41,977 bases of DNA, from assembly GCA_013365365.1 (NCBI GenBank), contig JABVXU010000465.1:1-41977 (forward strand), in the 5' to 3' direction. The translations under genes and the position numbers were made by a program. This DNA is from Cruorifilaria tuberocauda (taxonomy: Eukaryota; Nematoda; Chromadorea; Rhabditida; Onchocercidae). Below, one piece after another: positions 1-10,539 of the stretch. The first letter of the stretch is position 1; every line of letters begins with the position of its first letter. The notes below the pieces were generated by a model that ran no database searches, had not been told where the DNA came from, and was given only the letters and a program-made list of their open reading frames with translations.

Positions 1-138
1 CTTCTCTGTATTGTTCCAATTTTAGTATATGTTCATCGGAATGAACAGTCACCGTTCCCTGTCTCATCTATCTATACAACATCTATTGAATTGCATTCAA
101 TGAAGAGTGGGATTGAGGAAAGAGATCTGTGGAAATAG
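1..138 (+). CDS. 3' terminal exon of an unrecognised upstream gene (partial)
   Basis: From base 1 a frame stays open to a TAG at 136-138, ending in the residues EERDLWK. Bases 1-25 are pyrimidine-rich and end in TTTTAG, so they may be the end of an intron, with the exon starting at 26. If instead they are coding, they give a hydrophobic run (LLCIVPILVYV) followed by a polar tail, as in the C-terminus of a membrane protein. A second frame from base 26 is open to about 118, so the frame is not certain. Product unknown. It lies about 470 bases upstream of, and on the same strand as, the phenylalanyl-tRNA synthetase. Confidence 0.3.
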   Translation, partial: LLCIVPILVYVHRNEQSPFPVSSIYTTSIELHSMKSGIEERDLWK

Positions 139-591
139 CACTGGTGAGTGAGAGTGCACAGTATGGCAAAGATCTGTCCCTCTTTGTTAATGAATCACGC
201 CAGCAATTTGATTTTTGGAAACCACGTAAATCATGAGTTGAATCTTCTGCGGAATTTACAGATCGTTTTACGGAATCTATTATAGAACACATGTTACACC
301 GTAAGGTGTTCAGCTGACACATTTACGAAACGTTTCGTGGAATTATGGTTTGGTCTGTTACGTTGCATTCTGTTTTATTTGTTTCTCGGGTCAGTGGTCC
401 CGCGAGTTATCTTGAATTACTTTTGATGGGGTGAGGCTGCACGGGATATTCCGTTTAGTTGGACAGTTTATGAACAGTTTTTCTGTGTTATGCCGTTCAT
501 ATTGCCGTATAAAAGTGATCTCATTGTGCTTTTTTCCTCTAATACTACAACTCTAATCTAACAATATTCTCTTTTCTAACTTTAATTTCAA
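139..591. other. Spacer upstream of FARS2
   Basis: No convincing exon on either strand. It would hold the 3' UTR of the gene ending at 138 and either the promoter or the outron of FARS2. A 79-codon minus-strand frame at 83-322 crosses the end of the upstream exon, resembles nothing I know, and was rejected. Confidence 0.4.
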
Positions 592-594
592 CAG
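581..594 (+). promoter_or_regulatory. Probable spliced-leader acceptor of FARS2
   Basis: A pyrimidine-rich run ends in TTTCAACAG at 594, 12 bases before the ATG at 607. No upstream coding exon joins to it. This is the arrangement expected of a nematode trans-splice site. Inferred from position and consensus only. Confidence 0.5.
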
Positions 595-606
595 TTTCTA
601 TAGGAA

Positions 607-3095
607 ATGCGCTTGAAATCGATCTGTCTATTGCATTTATGTAAACGAGACTTCACTCCTTCTCGGGTAGCAAGAACAACCAAACTAAAATCTATTCCAC
701 CATGTACTTTCGAACTTGATGGCATGTTTCACTTTTCTAAATAATTTTAAGTTTCAGAATATTTTACAATCTGTTAAAGTTATAAGTCTGCTTGTTTGAT
801 GTCCAGTTATGCTGTGTAAATGAATTTTATTACTAGCAATTTTATCTGAATTGGAAATGAAAATAAAGGGACATTCAGCCGTTTATCTGAGGAAGATTAA
901 TGTATTGCGAATGTGTTTTTAGGATTATCAATATCGCCGGATGAAAAATGGAATTTATCTCCAGCTGTATTACGAACATTGCAGAGACATTTGGTTTTCG
1001 AGGCTGACAATCCACTCTACTTGTTGAAACAACGCATCATCAATTTTTTTTACAGAAAATATCAAGTGAAAGGTGGAGTTACAGATACTCTAATCAATAA
1101 TTATTCAAAGATATCGAAATTTTTTAAAGAATAATTAGACCAATGACAAAGATATGCTTACTAATTAAACGATTATTCTTTGTACAGTAAACAGTAAAAT
1201 GATGGACCGGGTAATTGCCAGAAAATTAAATTATTAATCTTTGGTCACTCATGACAGAGTTTTAGGTGGAATATCTCCGCAATTTGCAGTAATTGATAAT
1301 CAACCACGCGTAGTTTCTGTATTCGATAATTTTGACTCCTTACTCGTACCGGCAAATCATATCAGTCGTAGTGTTCAGGATACTTATTATATTAACAAAG
1401 ATTACTGTTTAAGAGCACATACATCGGCGCATCAGCATTCTTTGATCAAACAGGGTTCGTATTTTTTTAGTTGGAAAATTGTGCTTCTTTCAAGTTTTAC
1501 TAAAAAACTGGAATGTTGGAATTTTGCTTTTTTTAATCTTTCCTTCACACTTTATCCGAACCAAAGTCTTTTTCCTTCACTTTGATTCAATTCTTTTGAT
1601 GTTCATCTCTTCGCTGAAGTGCAAATTAATGACTTTCAGATTTTAGGCTTGGATAATTTTCTTGTTATCGGGGACGTATACCGACGTGATGCAATCGATA
1701 GCTTTCATTTTCCATGTTTTCATCAGATAGAAGGTGTGCGGTTGTTTACCGCTGTTGAGCTACTTGACGATTCACTGAATCGAAATACGGTAAAATTCAT
1801 AACTGTTTTGGAAGATATGCTGCCGAATTTTAATTTAAATCTTTTCAGCTCAATTAAAATGCTTGCATTCTCTTTGATTAAGAAGCCTTTTAAAAGAGTG
1901 ACTATTTTAATGGAAGTTCTACTATGAGGAAAAATAGATTTTTCAGTACTCATAATTTCAGAAACCACTTTTTACAAATGACAGAAGAACTGAGAAAAAG
2001 CAAGGACAACATACGGTGGATGTTGCAGATAGTTTAATCAAGGATTTAAAGGTTTCAGTGATTAGTTAAAGTCGCAGAAAAAAATATATGGCAATCTCAT
2101 TTATTTACTGAATTTTAATGGAATGGTTGAGTCACAACTTGTTTTACTTTTTCGTGAGAACTTATGACGGTACATTTGAGGTAACTTTGGAAACTCTCTG
2201 TCGTCACATATTCAGCAATAGTTATGACATGAGATGGGTTGATGCAGATTTTCCATTCACATATCCATCATTCGAACTTGAAATTTATTACGAAGATAAA
2301 TGGATAGAAGTTCTCGGATGCGGTATTATGGAACAAGATCTTTTGAGAATGGCTGGAATCGTAGATAAAGTCGGCTGGGCATTTGGTCTCGGCCTTGAAA
2401 GACTTGCGATGGTTAGTTATTTATATTTTTACTTTTTATAAGTAACTCAGCAATTCCCACCTCTTTGAATTTAGTGTACGGCATGCAGTTCATTTTTGTC
2501 TTGCTTACTTCGTAGTCTTTCTTTAAAAAGTTTTCCGAAATGCCTGGGATGCAAGTTTAGTTCTTCACAGGTTTTATATGGGATTCCGGATATCCGTTTA
2601 TTTTGGAGCCGTGACTCAGGATTCTTAACACAGTTTGCTGGAAAATCTCCCAATGAAAATTTCAAATATGTGCCTATTAGTATTCATCCACAAGTACTCT
2701 ATGATCTGTCATTTTGGCTCCCAGAAGGTATTAGTCCCAAGGAGATGGCTGCTGAAACTTGCGATTTAATACGTTCTATAGGTGACGAACTTGTTGAGCA
2801 GGTAAGCTATATAAGCGTATTTCTGATAAATATTAGTGAGAGTTAGCCTTTATTTCAATAGCCATGAATGTATCTTCCTGCTTGTGCAGAAGTTTGACAC
2901 TTTAAAATTAAATTGTATTCTCGTTAGGTTAAAATAACCGATACATTCGAGCATCCAGAAACAAAGAAAACAAGTCAGACCTATCGTGTGGTGTATCGGA
3001 GCCATGAAGAAGCTCTTACGAAAGAGGCGGTGAATAAAGTTCATTTGAAAATTAGACAAAAAATGGTTGAAAATTATGGCGTTGTATTGCGGTGA
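607..3095 (+). CDS. FARS2: Mitochondrial phenylalanyl-tRNA synthetase, monomeric class II
   Basis: Charges mitochondrial tRNA-Phe with phenylalanine in the matrix. Eight exons: 607-721, 923-1072, 1266-1454, 1647-1789, 1962-2051, 2181-2411, 2571-2801 and 2928-3095, giving 438 aa; the human enzyme is about 450. The N-terminus is basic with no acidic residue before Asp14 ([14 protein letters not shown]), as in a mitochondrial presequence. The class II core follows: LRAHTSAHQ near residue 120, motif 2 ([10 protein letters not shown]) near 160, VLGCGIMEQ near 270 and motif 3 ([13 protein letters not shown]) at about 294-306. The C-terminal anticodon-binding (FDX-ACB) domain starts near 340 ([20 protein letters not shown]). 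Every junction keeps phase. Exon 1 ends GATG before GCATGT, so intron 1 is GC-AG; no GT donor joins these exons in frame. The exon 6 acceptor (ACATTTGAG) is weak. Identity is secure; the first exon is slightly less so. Confidence 0.93.
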
Positions 3096-3933
3096 CATCT
3101 TTTTTCTATTTCCGAATCCTAATTAGGGAAGCATGCTTATTGGTGCTACTTTTTTGTAAATGTGATGAAATATTTTATTTTTGAATTAATTGATCAGTTG
3201 GAGTAATTCGATAGATTCTTGAAATGAGTTGTCTTTTATGCTAAAACTTTAATTTGAAATGAGATAGAAATGGTTGAATATTTATTGAAAATGGGACATT
3301 TTCAAACGTTCATAGAAGGAAATAACGGGTTCTTTAAATTATATTTATGTCATTAAGTAATTATGATATTGTATTAATTGAAAAAGATGTAAATAGTGAC
3401 GCAAGGATATTTTATGTTATAGCTTTTCCATTTTTTATTTTATGTTGTGTGTGAATGGTAAATACATTACTTCAAATTAATAAAAGTTATTGTTCCAAGT
3501 TATCCCATCTAAGCTGTTGGATGCATACATATCTTCATGGAATGCTAAAACATGCGGTTAAAATGTTTTCCAGTAAGGAATTGTGAAATTACCTGATCGT
3601 GATCTGATCATCAGACTAGTGGAGGTTATTATCAAGGCAAGGCTAGTTTTCTAATATTACAATTAATTTTTGCTCTGAAAGGGATTTTCGGATTTGTTCA
3701 GATAATCACTATTAAAAAGTCTTTAGTAAAGTATAGACATGTTGATAATTGATAATCTGTACTATCTTGGAAAATAAGAGCGAACTATTCAGTTCATAAT
3801 TATTTCGAAAGTTATCTCGCTATTCCTTACTGTTAAATTTTGATTGCTCCCAGATTTTCATAGTATGAATAATTGGTTATGACTTTATATGGCGTTATTT
3901 ATTTCCTTATGATAACTTATCGCTATTTAATAG
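3096..3933 (+). other. FARS2 3' UTR and spacer before the ValRS gene
   Basis: No exon seen. An AATAAA at 3479-3484 is a plausible FARS2 poly(A) signal, about 385 bases after the stop. TTTAATAG, ending at 3933, is a possible spliced-leader acceptor for the next gene: 6 bases before a first ATG (3940) and 11 before the likely start (3945). Confidence 0.45.
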
Positions 3934-3944
3934 ATAGAAATGAA

Positions 3945-6900
3945 ATGGCAATGATTTATCCACGAAATATTTGCTTATATTTGAGGAAGTCTCCCTATTG
4001 TTCTGACAAACGTACTTTCGTTCAAGACAGTAAAAGGTTATTATGATTGCTATTCAAATTCAGTTGTTCGCATTGTTAGGCCACATTAATCATGCTAAAT
4101 TCTGTTGTTCCTAATCTTCATTTGGCAAAGAAAAGTTATCTTAGAACTTTTTCTTTGGGAAATAATAGGATTACAAAAAAATGATATATCAGGGATACTT
4201 CCTTCAACATAGATGCTGTGATAAAGAATCATGAAAAGTGGATGCAACGTACTGCAGCAGTAAATGCAAAAGAATCAGATCCCAAAACTTATCGGTAAGC
4301 TTAACGTGTTGTTCCATTTAAGCTATATAATATTGCTTCCGTCAAAACTGAATTCATTTTTCAATTTCACAATCTTTATTACATTGTCAAGTTTTACTTG
4401 TAATTTAAGAATAATTCTACCACCACCAAACGTTACCGGTAATCTTCATCTTGGTCATGCCTTAACAGTAACTGTGGAAGATAGTATGTGCCGATATCGA
4501 CGTCTTCAAGGACAGCAAGTATGTGATAAGCCATAGTTGAGTTGTAAATTGGTTAAGTCTGCCCAACTGAAATGAGCATTCGTTTAAAAATTATAGAATT
4601 TGGTTAAAATGGTCAGAAATAAGATTTTTTATTAGTTATTTTTGCTGCATAATTTTAGGTAATATGGTATCCTGGGTTTGATCATGCAGGAATCGCTACA
4701 CAGGTTGTTGTTGAGCGAATGTTGTGGAATGAGAAAAAATTACGGAGGCATCAGGTTACACATCGTGATTTCTTGGAATTATGTCAGCAGTGGAAAAATG
4801 AGTAGGATTTTTGAACTATTGTTTCATAGGTTATAGACGCTGCAGGCTGTAACTTTTCTTCGTCAAATGAAGTTTAGTCTATCAATTTCCGAATAAAAAT
4901 CTAATCATGATTTATGTATTAGGCGCGTGACTGATATTTCCAAGCAGCTGAAAGCTCTTGGTGCAACACTCGATTGGCGTAATATGTACTACACATTAGA
5001 CGATGTAGGTGGTTTTTTACATTTCTTTTTGATTTGGTTAATTTTGTATTATTCAGATTATATCCTTTTCTTTTTACGGTTTTAAATAAGCATCAGAATA
5101 GCTAGGAAATCTTTATTGGGAAACATTGGACATGTTATTTATATATAAAAATCCGTTGAAATGCGCTGGGAAAAGTACTATGTTGTTAATGAAGATTTGA
5201 ATAAAAAATAATTTAAAATACAGCTTTTTTAAGGCTTAATTTTTGATATTTTCTCATTTTAGAAATTTTCTGAAGCAACTGCAGTTGCATTTTGTCAATT
5301 ATACAATGATGGCTTGATATTTAATGATTTGAGAATGGTCAATTGGTGTCCAACTTTAAAAAGTACTATTTCCGATCAGGTACGCTTTTCCATTTCTTTG
5401 CAACTGATTTGCAGCAAATATAATTTGGGAATATTATTCTGAAAAAATAAGATAAGCAAAATTACACATAGAGTAAATAAATATAATTGTATCTATAAAT
5501 ATTTTTAGGAGGTTGATATTGTAGATGTCGGGAAAAATGATCATTTCTTACTGAATAAATCAGGATTAGAAAGAAAGTATGTCGAAGTAGGTGTTATGCA
5601 TCGAATTCGTTATGAATTTTTAAGTACAAGCAGGTCGGACTTCGTTTTGTGTTTCAGTGAATTATTGTTTTCATTCTTATCATTATTGATTTTCGGTAAC
5701 TTTTATTGCTTATTTTAACAAAGTAAATTCCGAGATTTTCTAAGTTATGTCGATAAAGTAATCATGTAAATTTTTTTAGCTCATCTGACAGTGATTATTT
5801 GGAAGTAGGAACAACAAGACCAGAAACGTTGTTTGCTGACTGTGCGTTAGCTGTTAATCCGAATGATGAACGTTATGTGAAATATATCGGCTTGCGTGTT
5901 CGGCATCCTTTGTTTCCAGATCGTAAATTACCTGTTTTATCTGATACAGCAGTGCAACTTGATAAGGGTACAGGTGGTGGTTTTGAAATATATAGATCGA
6001 ATTTAAAGTTAAGCATAATCGCGATGAAAACTGATCTTACTTTTATTTAATTTAAATTCATAAGTTTCTTAGTCTTTCTTTTGGTTCGTTACAGAATTTC
6101 TGTTGACATAATTTTGCTGTGACTTTTGGATTTTTTTTTTTTTAGGAATTTTAAAAATAACACCGGCACACAGTTTTACTGACTTTGCTATCGCTAGAAA
6201 TCATGCAAACCAATTATCCGATGAGGACTTCAGTCGATCGTGCATCGATGAATCTGGTTGTCTTATTAATGCAGCCGAGTTTAATGGAATGGATCGATTT
6301 GAAGCTCGGAATAAAGTAACGCTGATTTATGTAAAAATCTTTAAATCTCATAAAATAATACGAGTAATATTGATGTTCCAATTTAGATAATAGCAAAACT
6401 GATCGCATGTAATAAATATGGTGGGACGATGCCTTATAATGAACAACAACTAAGGGTATGCAATCGGACTGGTGATATTATTGAACCAATGATCAAGAAG
6501 CAATGGTTCATGAATTGCATTAACATGAATGATACAGCACTTGAAGCTATTGAACGGGGTTTGGTAATGTCATTTGTTCACAGTTTAATTTTAGTATTTG
6601 GAAGCAGTAAATTTTAATGATTAGCGAATCCCAACACTTATTTGAAATTTTTCTCTCTTTTCTCAGATGGATTCTCAATTTCCATTCTTCCTATTGCAGC
6701 TTACCATAACTCCGAAATATATGCAGAAACATCTGGAAAATTGGTTAAATACAAAAGAACCTTGGTGCCTAAGTAGACAGCTTGATTGGGGACAACGGAT
6801 ACCAGCATTTCATGCCGACTCTAATAGGTTTGATTGGAACTTGAAAATATACAGATTATTATGTTTTTTCGTTTTTTAAAAGGATCCTTTATTCAGCGAC

Positions 6901-9900
6901 TGGATTGTGGCCACAAATAAGGCTGAGGCATTGCGTCTCTGTGGTGGGCAAAGTACCAATATGGAGTTGAAACAAGATAAAGATGTTTTGGACACGTGGT
7001 TTTGTTCATCGCTTATTCCTATTATTTTGCTTGGTGAATATTTAAAAGACTTCATATATTTGAAGTTACCCATAGTTTTCTATCACATATTTATCAGCAG
7101 CTTATGAATTTCAAAGAAAGAAGACATTATGCATTTACAGGTTGGCCAAGAAAACGAATTGATCGCATTCCATTATCTGTGTTGGAAACTGGATATGATA
7201 TTGCTGGATTTTGGGTAGCACGGATGGTTACTGTTTGTCATAGGTTCTCTTTTTGTGAAACATTGGAAAATCGTAATCTCAAAATTCTATTATTATTTTT
7301 CCTTTCACTTCCTCTACTACCAATTTAATAATTTTTATTTATTTATATTTAACAGTTATCACTAAAATTAATTTTTAGTTTAACGGGTTATTTGCCTTTT
7401 CCAAAAATTGTGTTGCACGGTTTGGTGTGTGATGAAAATGGAAAGAAGATGAGTAAATCATTGGGAAATGTGATCGATCCGATGGATATTGTTGATGGTA
7501 TTTCACTCCAGAAAATGTTGGAACGTCTGGACAAAAGTATTCTTTCGGAAACAGAAATAAGTGAGCTCATTTAATGAGAGATAAAATAATTATTTTTATG
7601 TTAAAATTATTGCTTCTACCGATGACGAATGGTCTATAAGCAGTAATGATTTATCTTACTGATGTCAGAACTGTTTGGAAAGATTTAGAAATGAATCGAG
7701 ATTCACTTAAATCTCGATTCCCGGAAGGAATTCCTCGATGTGGTCCAGATGCTTTGCGTTTTGCGTTACTCCGTCACGATGTTGGTGCCATGGAAATAAA
7801 TATTGATGTTGTACAAACAGCTGTGGAGGGTTTGAAGTGAGAAATCAAGTTCATTTTATCACATATGTAATATTTTGCTACAGATTTAGTATTCAATCAA
7901 TTAAAAATTTCGCTGAAGTATTAAGTATACAGATTTTGCAATAAGTTGTGGAATCTTTGCATATATGCGGATAAAATATGGCAAAGTTATTGCGAAGTTT
8001 CTAACCAAGTTTGCGACGATCGTATTGAAGTTAGTATTTCTTATTTAATTTTCGTATCTAACATTTATAATGATATTCAAAATTTTCTGCTATATCAGAA
8101 AAATGAAGAAGATATCAAGAAATGTTAATTTAATTTATCCTTGAATACAACCGCAATACAAAATTTTATCCATTTAGGATTGCTGGATAAAGAGCCGTTT
8201 GGAAAGTTCTTTGATCATAATGTCAGAAAAAATGGAGTCGGATTCTCCCCATTTAGCGCTCGGCGCACTACACAGATTTTTATACAATGATTTATGTGAT
8301 GTCTATATCGTGAGCTTCTTCTTGGTTCTTGTCAAAATTATTTTATGTAAATCCAAGTTGCAGGAACTTCAGAATTTTTCTAGAGTGCTTGTTCGATTTC
8401 TCTTAACATTCCAAACACTTTATGGAAGATTTCTTTTTAATTGAAGCAAGCATATAATGTTTTTTCAACAGCGTTATTCAGGAAACGACAAAGAAAGCGT
8501 TGTGGTCAAAAGATTACCCAAGACTGAGAGTGGTTGCTGAAGTTTTATATGATGTTATTGAAAAATCGTTGATTCATCTTTCGATTTTCATGCCTTTTGT
8601 GAGCCAGTACCTTTTGGATCACATCAAATGGAAAAATCAAAGCAGTACTTCTGTCTTTAGCTCAAAAATAGTAATTTTGTTGACTATTGTCTCATTTTCG
8701 TATTACATTTACTTTTACTTCCATTCTTCCAAACAGTTATTTCATGATTTTTGATCTATGTTAAGGAAGTTTGATTTTTAGGACTTGAAGTCTTATCTAA
8801 TCGATAAGAAACTCGAGGAGGATATGTCTTTTGTGTTAGAATTGATTAAAACTGTGAGATCTATCCGGGCACAGTTTCGAATTTCTGCTAAAAACACTTT
8901 GCAAGGTATTATTTTATAGAAAATCATTAGTTCATTTTTTTGCGTTTAGTTATTTGAAAGGATTATATTCGAGAGGTATTAATATGGCAAGTTATTCACC
9001 CATTTTCTTTTCAATATAAAGTTTCATATTCACTCACTTTCAGTAGCTTGCTACGGAGGAAATTGCGACTTGAAAAATTTCCAGTTCATTATTCAAGAAC
9101 TTTGCAATATCACACTCTCTTCAGCAATTGCAGAAGAAAACAGTAATTGCAGTCTGCCTTTTCCTGTGCCTGGTTATTCAGCTGAAATCCATATTTTTAT
9201 TGGAGTACGTGTTTCCAACTAAAGCTTCTGACAGAACGAAATAAGAAGTCGAATTCTGATTCTTCTGTTTGACCTTGTGTTCCTTACTTAAAGTGAACTG
9301 TAGTAAATGGAAATTTTTCTATTCTCAATATCGTTTGCAGAGTGATTATGGTTCCTTAGTCAAGAAAGAATTATTGAGGCGATTACAGAAGGCAGAGAAA
9401 AGGAAAGGACAATTTTTGTATCAAATTGAAAAACATGAAAAATTGGCCAAAAGTGCAACTAAAGATGATTTAGTAGAACGATATCAACGGAAAGTTTCAC
9501 AAGTAAGTTATAGAAATAAGCAACATAAGTTATATAAACCTTAATGATATGCAAAGTTTTGTTGTAACTTTTCTGGTTTTTAGATTTTCAAAATCACGCG
9601 GTTTTTTATATTTTTATATTTATATTGTAAAATTTTGTTTTTTTTTTTCATTGGTTTTTTCATTGGCGCATTTAAAAAGCATAAAATTCACTCTCTCTGT
9701 CATATTTCTTTCGGAAATCTCATTTGTAGTTGGCCGGTGCTCTTATTTAATCTTTCATGATTTATATAGTTTAGTAGTGTTCTGAGCTTTTCATCATTTT
9801 CCTTAGTATATTTTACTATCACAGTTTTCATCTGTTATTAATTTCAGGCAAATACCGTGGTAAATGGTATGGTTGAAGAAATCTCAAAATTAGGAGCTTT

Positions 9901-9925
9901 AATTAAGAGATTAGAAGCATTTTAA
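3945..9925 (+). CDS. VARS2: Valyl-tRNA synthetase, organelle type, class I
   Basis: Attaches valine to tRNA-Val. Twenty-two exons: 3945-4036, 4193-4294, 4410-4518, 4659-4801, 4923-5004, 5263-5379, 5509-5633, 5780-5973, 6146-6315, 6387-6563, 6700-6827, 6897-7033, 7141-7243, 7379-7560, 7644-7836, 7933-8029, 8178-8309, 8482-8670, 8782-8905, 9044-9204, 9341-9502 and 9848-9925; 998 aa. The basic N-terminus ([19 protein letters not shown]) suggests mitochondrial import, and the long extension of animal cytosolic ValRS is absent. Seen: [14 protein letters not shown] (HIGH motif, about 69-82), FDHAGIATQ, the editing-domain signature [37 protein letters not shown] at about 583-587, the anticodon-binding region (FCNKLWN) and a Lys/Glu-rich coiled-coil C-terminal arm. 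All introns are GT-AG and all phases agree. In C. elegans the likely counterpart is vars-1 (recalled, not checked). ATG at 3951 is an alternative start. Confidence 0.92.
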
Positions 9926-10523
9926 GTACCATTGTATTGAATAGCATTTATATGAGAAAATTGTTTTGAAGCATTAGTTTTCCTTTGTTAAATAGATAAG
10001 TTTTAAATTTCTGAAATTATTCTGCCATATTTATTTTCTCTTACAAATTTATTTTGCTCAATCTTCTATGTTTTAAATTTAGCATTTATTCTTCCTATGT
10101 TTTTTTCTTGATTGCAGACATGTATGACTAATGTAAATTGATTGACTAAATGTTGGATTGGTATGATATTTTCGATTTTTTTCTGACGCTGTAATCTTGA
10201 GTTGTTAATTATCTGGACGTTCGATTAAATTATTACTGAATGAAATTTGGAAAAAAGCAGTTTATCTCATTCACGCTTGAAATTTCTGAAGATGATTCAA
10301 AAGGAAGCAATATTCTATTGTTAACTTTTTCCATAATTTTATTTGTTTTTCATGCAACTTAATTTGAAGTTAATCAATATTCGTATAAATAATATTTTTC
10401 TTTATATGATCATGCATTAAAATACATTGCTATGTCATTCGTGCCTCTACTTAATGTGCTTGAGTTTTAATCTTTATTTTAATTTTAAATATTTAGAATT
10501 TATAAATCTTCAAAAAAATTTAG
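9926..10523 (+). other. Spacer between ValRS and ALG12 genes
   Basis: AT-rich 3' UTR and outron-like sequence without exon signals. It ends in AAAAAAATTTAG at 10523, 16 bases before the ALG12 ATG, a probable spliced-leader acceptor. No perfect AATAAA was found soon after the ValRS stop. Confidence 0.45.
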
Positions 10524-10539
10524 TCGTCGGTTGCAAACG

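Noticed and set aside
83..322. 79-codon minus-strand ORF near the left edge
   Set aside because: It overlaps the plus-strand terminal exon and spacer, has no recognisable domain and no supporting splice or start context.
4092..4184. ORF starting [14 protein letters not shown] with a presequence-like look, in frame with ValRS exon 2 but separated from it by a TGA
   Set aside because: It lies inside intron 1. Splicing 4036 to 4193 gives the correct phase and continues into [14 protein letters not shown] without needing readthrough of the stop.
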